Under the pieces are notes generated by a model that was not told where the DNA came from, did not search any database, and was given only the letters and a program-made list of their open reading frames with translations. Positions 42,426-44,978 of a stretch of 44,978 nt of DNA are shown here, in pieces. The translations under genes were made by a program, and so were the position numbers. This DNA comes from Methanofastidiosum sp964630765. Its GTDB lineage: Archaea > Methanobacteriota_B > Thermococci > Methanofastidiosales > Methanofastidiosaceae. Each line of letters starts with the position of its first letter. The stretch's first letter is position 1. The stretch is from the NCBI GenBank assembly GCA_964630765.1, contig CAZVXE010000005.1, positions 1 through 44,978 of the forward strand, given 5' to 3'.

Positions 42426-44198
42426 TTGAGAATTGCGGTAATAGATTACGATAAATGTCAACCAAAAAAGTGTAATTTATTGTGTCTTAACTATTGTCCT
42501 GGGCCTAGAATGAACGAAGAGACTATAATAGTCGATGAAGTAACAAAAAAACCTATTATCTCGGAGGTCTTGTGCACCGGATGCGGCATATGCATTCATA
42601 AATGCCCTTACAAAGCAATTTCCATAGTCAATTTGCCTGAAGAGCTTTCCCAGCCAATACATCAGTATGGTCCAAATACATTTAGGCTTTATAGATTACC
42701 AATCCCAAAAGAAGGAAAGGTATTGGGTCTTATAGGTCAAAACGGAGTTGGTAAGACAACAGCAATTAGGATTCTTTCTGGAGAGCTTTACCCCAACATG
42801 GGGGATTATTCCTCAAAAGAGATGAAAAATCTAACTTCATATTTTAGAGGAACAGAGCTCCAGGGTTATTTTGAGAAGATTGAGGCCAAAAACATTAAGA
42901 GTTCACTAAAGCCCCAATATGTGGACAAACTTTCTCAAGTTGTAAAAGGAAATACAGGGGAACTCCTTGAAAAGGTTGATGAAAGAGGAATTTCAAAAGA
43001 GCTTATCCAAGAACTAGATTTAAATGATGCCTTAGACAAGGATATTTCTGTTCTGAGCGGGGGAGAATTGCAGAGGGTAGCTGTAATTGCTTCAATGTCT
43101 AAAGATGCTGACATTTATTTTTTAGATGAGCCCACATCTTATCTTGATATAAAACAGAGGTTAAATGTTGCTAAAGCAATAAGAAACCTTGCAGAACAAA
43201 AAACTGTTGTCGTAATTGAACATGACCTTGCAATTTTAGATTATTTGAGCGATAATATTCACATTCTTTATGGGCACCCAGGGGTATATGGAATTGTTTC
43301 AACACCACTTGGGGTGAGAGTTGGAATCAATATGTATCTTGATGGCTACATAAAAGAAGACAACGTCAGATTTAGAGAAGAATCGATTAAGTTTTATCAA
43401 AAGGAAGAAAAATCCCTAAAATCAAAGAAGGTGCTTTTAGAGTATCCGTCATTTGAAAAGAATTATGAAAGCTTTTCACTTAAGACTGAAGGCGGAATCC
43501 TACACAAGGGCGAAGTAATTGGAATTGTTGGACCAAACGCAACAGGTAAGAGTACATTTATTAAAATACTTGCAGGGGTCTTGGAACCTGACAATGGTAA
43601 CAAATTTGAAACAGAACTTAAAGTGTCATACAAGCCACAGTATATTAAAAGAGACTATGAAGGCACCGTAAGGAATTTGCTATCTGAAGTTGCCAAGGAG
43701 AAATTTCACACAAACATCTACAAAGCTGAAATACTAAGGCCTCTCGATATAGATCCAATAATTGATAATTCCGTTTCTGAACTTTCAGGTGGAGAATTAC
43801 AGAGGGTGGCAATAGCTACATGCCTATCCCAGGATGCAGATTTGTATTTATTTGATGAGCCTTCAGCATACCTTGATATTGAACAGAGACTTAATTTTTC
43901 AAAGGTATTGAGACGATTTATAGGGGATAAAGGACTAATGGCAGTTATAGTTGAACATGACTTAGTTTCTTTAGATTACACTTCCGATAAAGCAATTGTA
44001 TTTTCAGGAAGACCAAGTGTTTCTGGAATTGCCTCTCCACCACTTTCTCTTCGTGATGGGATGAATAGGTTTTTGAAAGAGATTGGAATAACATTTAGAA
44101 GAGAGCCAGAGTCTGGGAGACCAAGGTCAAATAAACTTGACTCACAAAAAGATAGAGAGCAGAAGTCATCAGGAGAGTATTACTACTTCAAAGCATAA
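42426..44198 (+). CDS. ABCE1/RLI ribosome recycling ATPase
   Basis: A 590-residue soluble ABC protein that splits ribosomes after termination and takes part in initiation. The N-terminal iron-sulfur domain has two 4Fe-4S motifs (DKCQPKKCNLLCLNYCP and CTGCGICIHKCP). Each ATPase half is complete: Walker A GQNGVGKTT and GPNATGKST, signature LSGGELQRVA in both, Walker B IYFLDEP and LYLFDEP, with hinge regions; the tail SSGEYYYFKA is typical. A GTG at 42417 lies inside the ribosome site AGGTGA; the TTG at 42426 gives the N-terminus MRIAVIDYDKC seen in archaeal RLI, so I use it. Confidence 0.97.
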   Translation: MRIAVIDYDKCQPKKCNLLCLNYCPGPRMNEETIIVDEVTKKPIISEVLCTGCGICIHKCPYKAISIVNLPEELSQPIHQYGPNTFRLYRLPIPKEGKVLGLIGQNGVGKTTAIRILSGELYPNMGDYSSKEMKNLTSYFRGTELQGYFEKIEAKNIKSSLKPQYVDKLSQVVKGNTGELLEKVDERGISKELIQELDLNDALDKDISVLSGGELQRVAVIASMSKDADIYFLDEPTSYLDIKQRLNVAKAIRNLAEQKTVVVIEHDLAILDYLSDNIHILYGHPGVYGIVSTPLGVRVGINMYLDGYIKEDNVRFREESIKFYQKEEKSLKSKKVLLEYPSFEKNYESFSLKTEGGILHKGEVIGIVGPNATGKSTFIKILAGVLEPDNGNKFETELKVSYKPQYIKRDYEGTVRNLLSEVAKEKFHTNIYKAEILRPLDIDPIIDNSVSELSGGELQRVAIATCLSQDADLYLFDEPSAYLDIEQRLNFSKVLRRFIGDKGLMAVIVEHDLVSLDYTSDKAIVFSGRPSVSGIASPPLSLRDGMNRFLKEIGITFRREPESGRPRSNKLDSQKDREQKSSGEYYYFKA

Positions 44199-44201
44199 AA
44201 A

Positions 44202-44594
44202 TCAAATAAGTAGTTCTACTGTTCCCAAGTCACCATCAACTTTGACTTTTTTCCCTTCTTCAATACTGTCAATTTCTATCTTGTCTACCATAGGTATATC
44301 AGAAATTATGGCGCCAACTGACACTATTGTTTCTGCATCTCTATTTATTATTGCTAGAGGGGCCGCACCATTTTTTTTCAATTGATAGATAACATAGGAT
44401 CCAACAGTTGAGCCCTTCCCCATTGGAAAGACAAAAATCTTATCCTTTATGCTCTTCCCAAATGAATTTGAATTTTTATCCATTATTACCCCTGTTTTTG
44501 GGTCAACTCCCCCAAGAAAAGAAATCGGAGAGGTACTCTTCAATACCTCACCTTCTGCTAAACCTTTGGATATCTTTCTCCCACTCAAGATCAT
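44202..44594 (-). CDS. Phosphomevalonate dehydratase small subunit (aconitase X swivel domain, DUF126)
   Basis: A 130-residue protein of the DUF126/aconitase X small-subunit family. In archaea it pairs with the large subunit to dehydrate 5-phosphomevalonate in the modified mevalonate pathway. Family motifs: KGLAEGEVLKSTSPISFLGG split over the N-terminus, VDPKTGVI, FVFPMGKGSTVGSYV with the active-site Ser, APLAIINRDAETI and GAIISDIPMVD. The ATG at 44594 follows GGAAGGAT; a TTG at 44618 lies within the upstream gene and is unlikely. The large subunit, often adjacent, is not encoded next to it here. Confidence 0.93.
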   Translation of the reverse strand: MILSGRKISKGLAEGEVLKSTSPISFLGGVDPKTGVIMDKNSNSFGKSIKDKIFVFPMGKGSTVGSYVIYQLKKNGAAPLAIINRDAETIVSVGAIISDIPMVDKIEIDSIEEGKKVKVDGDLGTVELLI

Positions 44595-44598
44595 TTGA

Positions 44599-44978
44599 CT
44601 ATCCTTCCAGTGATTCAAGTTTTTTAAGGAGTGAAATAATTTCTTCTGTAAGCGCCTTGTATTCTTGTGAATCAGGCTGTAAAGATTCTCTCTGGATATA
44701 TATCTTAATCAAGGATGCAACTAGGTCTTCCTTCTCTCCTGTCGGTGTAACTACAGGCTTCCCATCTGTGGGTGTTGTAGGTGTTACAGGGGTCACAGTT
44801 ATCTTTGAAAAGAGGTCCTTCAAAGCATCATCAACGGTCTGCCCCCTTCCAAATGTCATCGATCTTGGATCTATTGCAACTATGTCCCAGAGATTTACAG
44901 ATTCCGCCCTTTGAACATATACTGAAAGAAGGTATAATGGGACTGTCTTTCCCTTGTAAGTAAAGGGATAAAGAATCA
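44599..44978 (-). CDS. C-terminal part of an unidentified protein, possibly UPF0182-like
   Basis: The frame runs off the window edge; 125 codons remain before a TAG at 44599-44601. The start is upstream of 44978: the frame is open through the ATG at 44859, and coding continues before it (YKGKTVPLYLLSVYVQRAE, then NLWDIVAIDPRSMTFGRGQT). Next come VDDALKDLF, a Thr/Pro-rich linker and a helical tail (DSQEYKALTEEIISLLKKLE). The pattern of beta strands, an x-x-AL-x-x-LF helix, linker and final helices resembles the end of UPF0182 membrane proteins, but the match is loose. It is 4 bp from the PMDh small subunit start and likely in its operon. Confidence 0.5.
   Translation of the reverse strand, partial: ILYPFTYKGKTVPLYLLSVYVQRAESVNLWDIVAIDPRSMTFGRGQTVDDALKDLFSKITVTPVTPTTPTDGKPVVTPTGEKEDLVASLIKIYIQRESLQPDSQEYKALTEEIISLLKKLESLEG

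Noticed and set aside
44599..44859. Stand-alone 86-residue protein starting at an internal ATG
   Set aside because: The same frame stays open and protein-like upstream to the window edge, and no ribosome site precedes that ATG; it is the end of a larger gene.

Overview
The window is about 45 kb of AT-rich archaeal DNA carrying some 38 genes on both strands. Archaeal markers include ABCE1/RLI, an Lhr-type helicase beside its metallophosphoesterase, pantoate kinase with phosphopantothenate synthetase, the small subunit of phosphomevalonate dehydratase, a tetraether lipid synthase (Tes) homologue, S-layer and COG1361-type surface proteins, TATA-box promoters and GGTG-type ribosome sites. I infer an anaerobic euryarchaeon with a tetraether membrane and an S-layer. 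Affinity to Thermococci or Methanofastidiosa is only a guess; no rRNA, tRNA or methanogenesis gene is present to settle it. A run of exactly 100 N (2446-2545) marks a draft assembly.

Layout. 1-219 is the tail of a DUF1998 helicase. 525-5076 holds two secreted Cys-rich tandem-repeat proteins, one large surface protein containing the gap and one lipoprotein. 5147-10983 holds an AI-2E-type permease, a zinc-ribbon protein, an alanine-type aminotransferase, a CcdA-like membrane protein and PEP synthase. 11134-15190 holds three membrane-anchored surface proteins. 15211-17970 holds a COG2108 radical SAM protein, a polyprenyl diphosphate synthase and a KH-domain RNA-binding protein. 18139-21567 is an operon of homoserine dehydrogenase, an FAH-family enzyme, aspartate-semialdehyde dehydrogenase and an unknown protein. 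21601-24255 holds a lone EcfT and an ARC/Mpa-like AAA ATPase. 24246-27755 is the metallophosphoesterase/Lhr pair. 27741-33696 (minus) is a five-gene operon: PadR regulator, two half-size RND proteins, a COG1361 protein and an S-layer protein. 33771-38540 is a CoA biosynthesis cluster. 38545-42004 holds a degenerate transglutaminase-like lipoprotein, Tes and another COG1361 protein. 42139-44198 pairs an EMC6-like protein with ABCE1. 44202-44978 (minus) holds the phosphomevalonate dehydratase small subunit and the 3' end of an unidentified gene.

Themes. Much of the window serves the cell envelope: at least nine genes encode exported or membrane-anchored proteins, and isoprenoid and lipid genes (PMDh-S, prenyl synthase, Tes) are scattered among them. 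The aspartate-family and CoA genes form compact clusters. Many first genes look leaderless, with a TATA element about 25 bp before the start codon, while operon-internal genes carry GGTGA-type ribosome sites. Those sites move several starts to internal ATG or TTG codons. Three divergent gene pairs appear to share one symmetric TATA element. The best candidates for new biology are the PadR-controlled RND/COG1361/S-layer operon with a clear palindromic operator, the ARC/Mpa-like ATPase, and the shared-TATA pairs.
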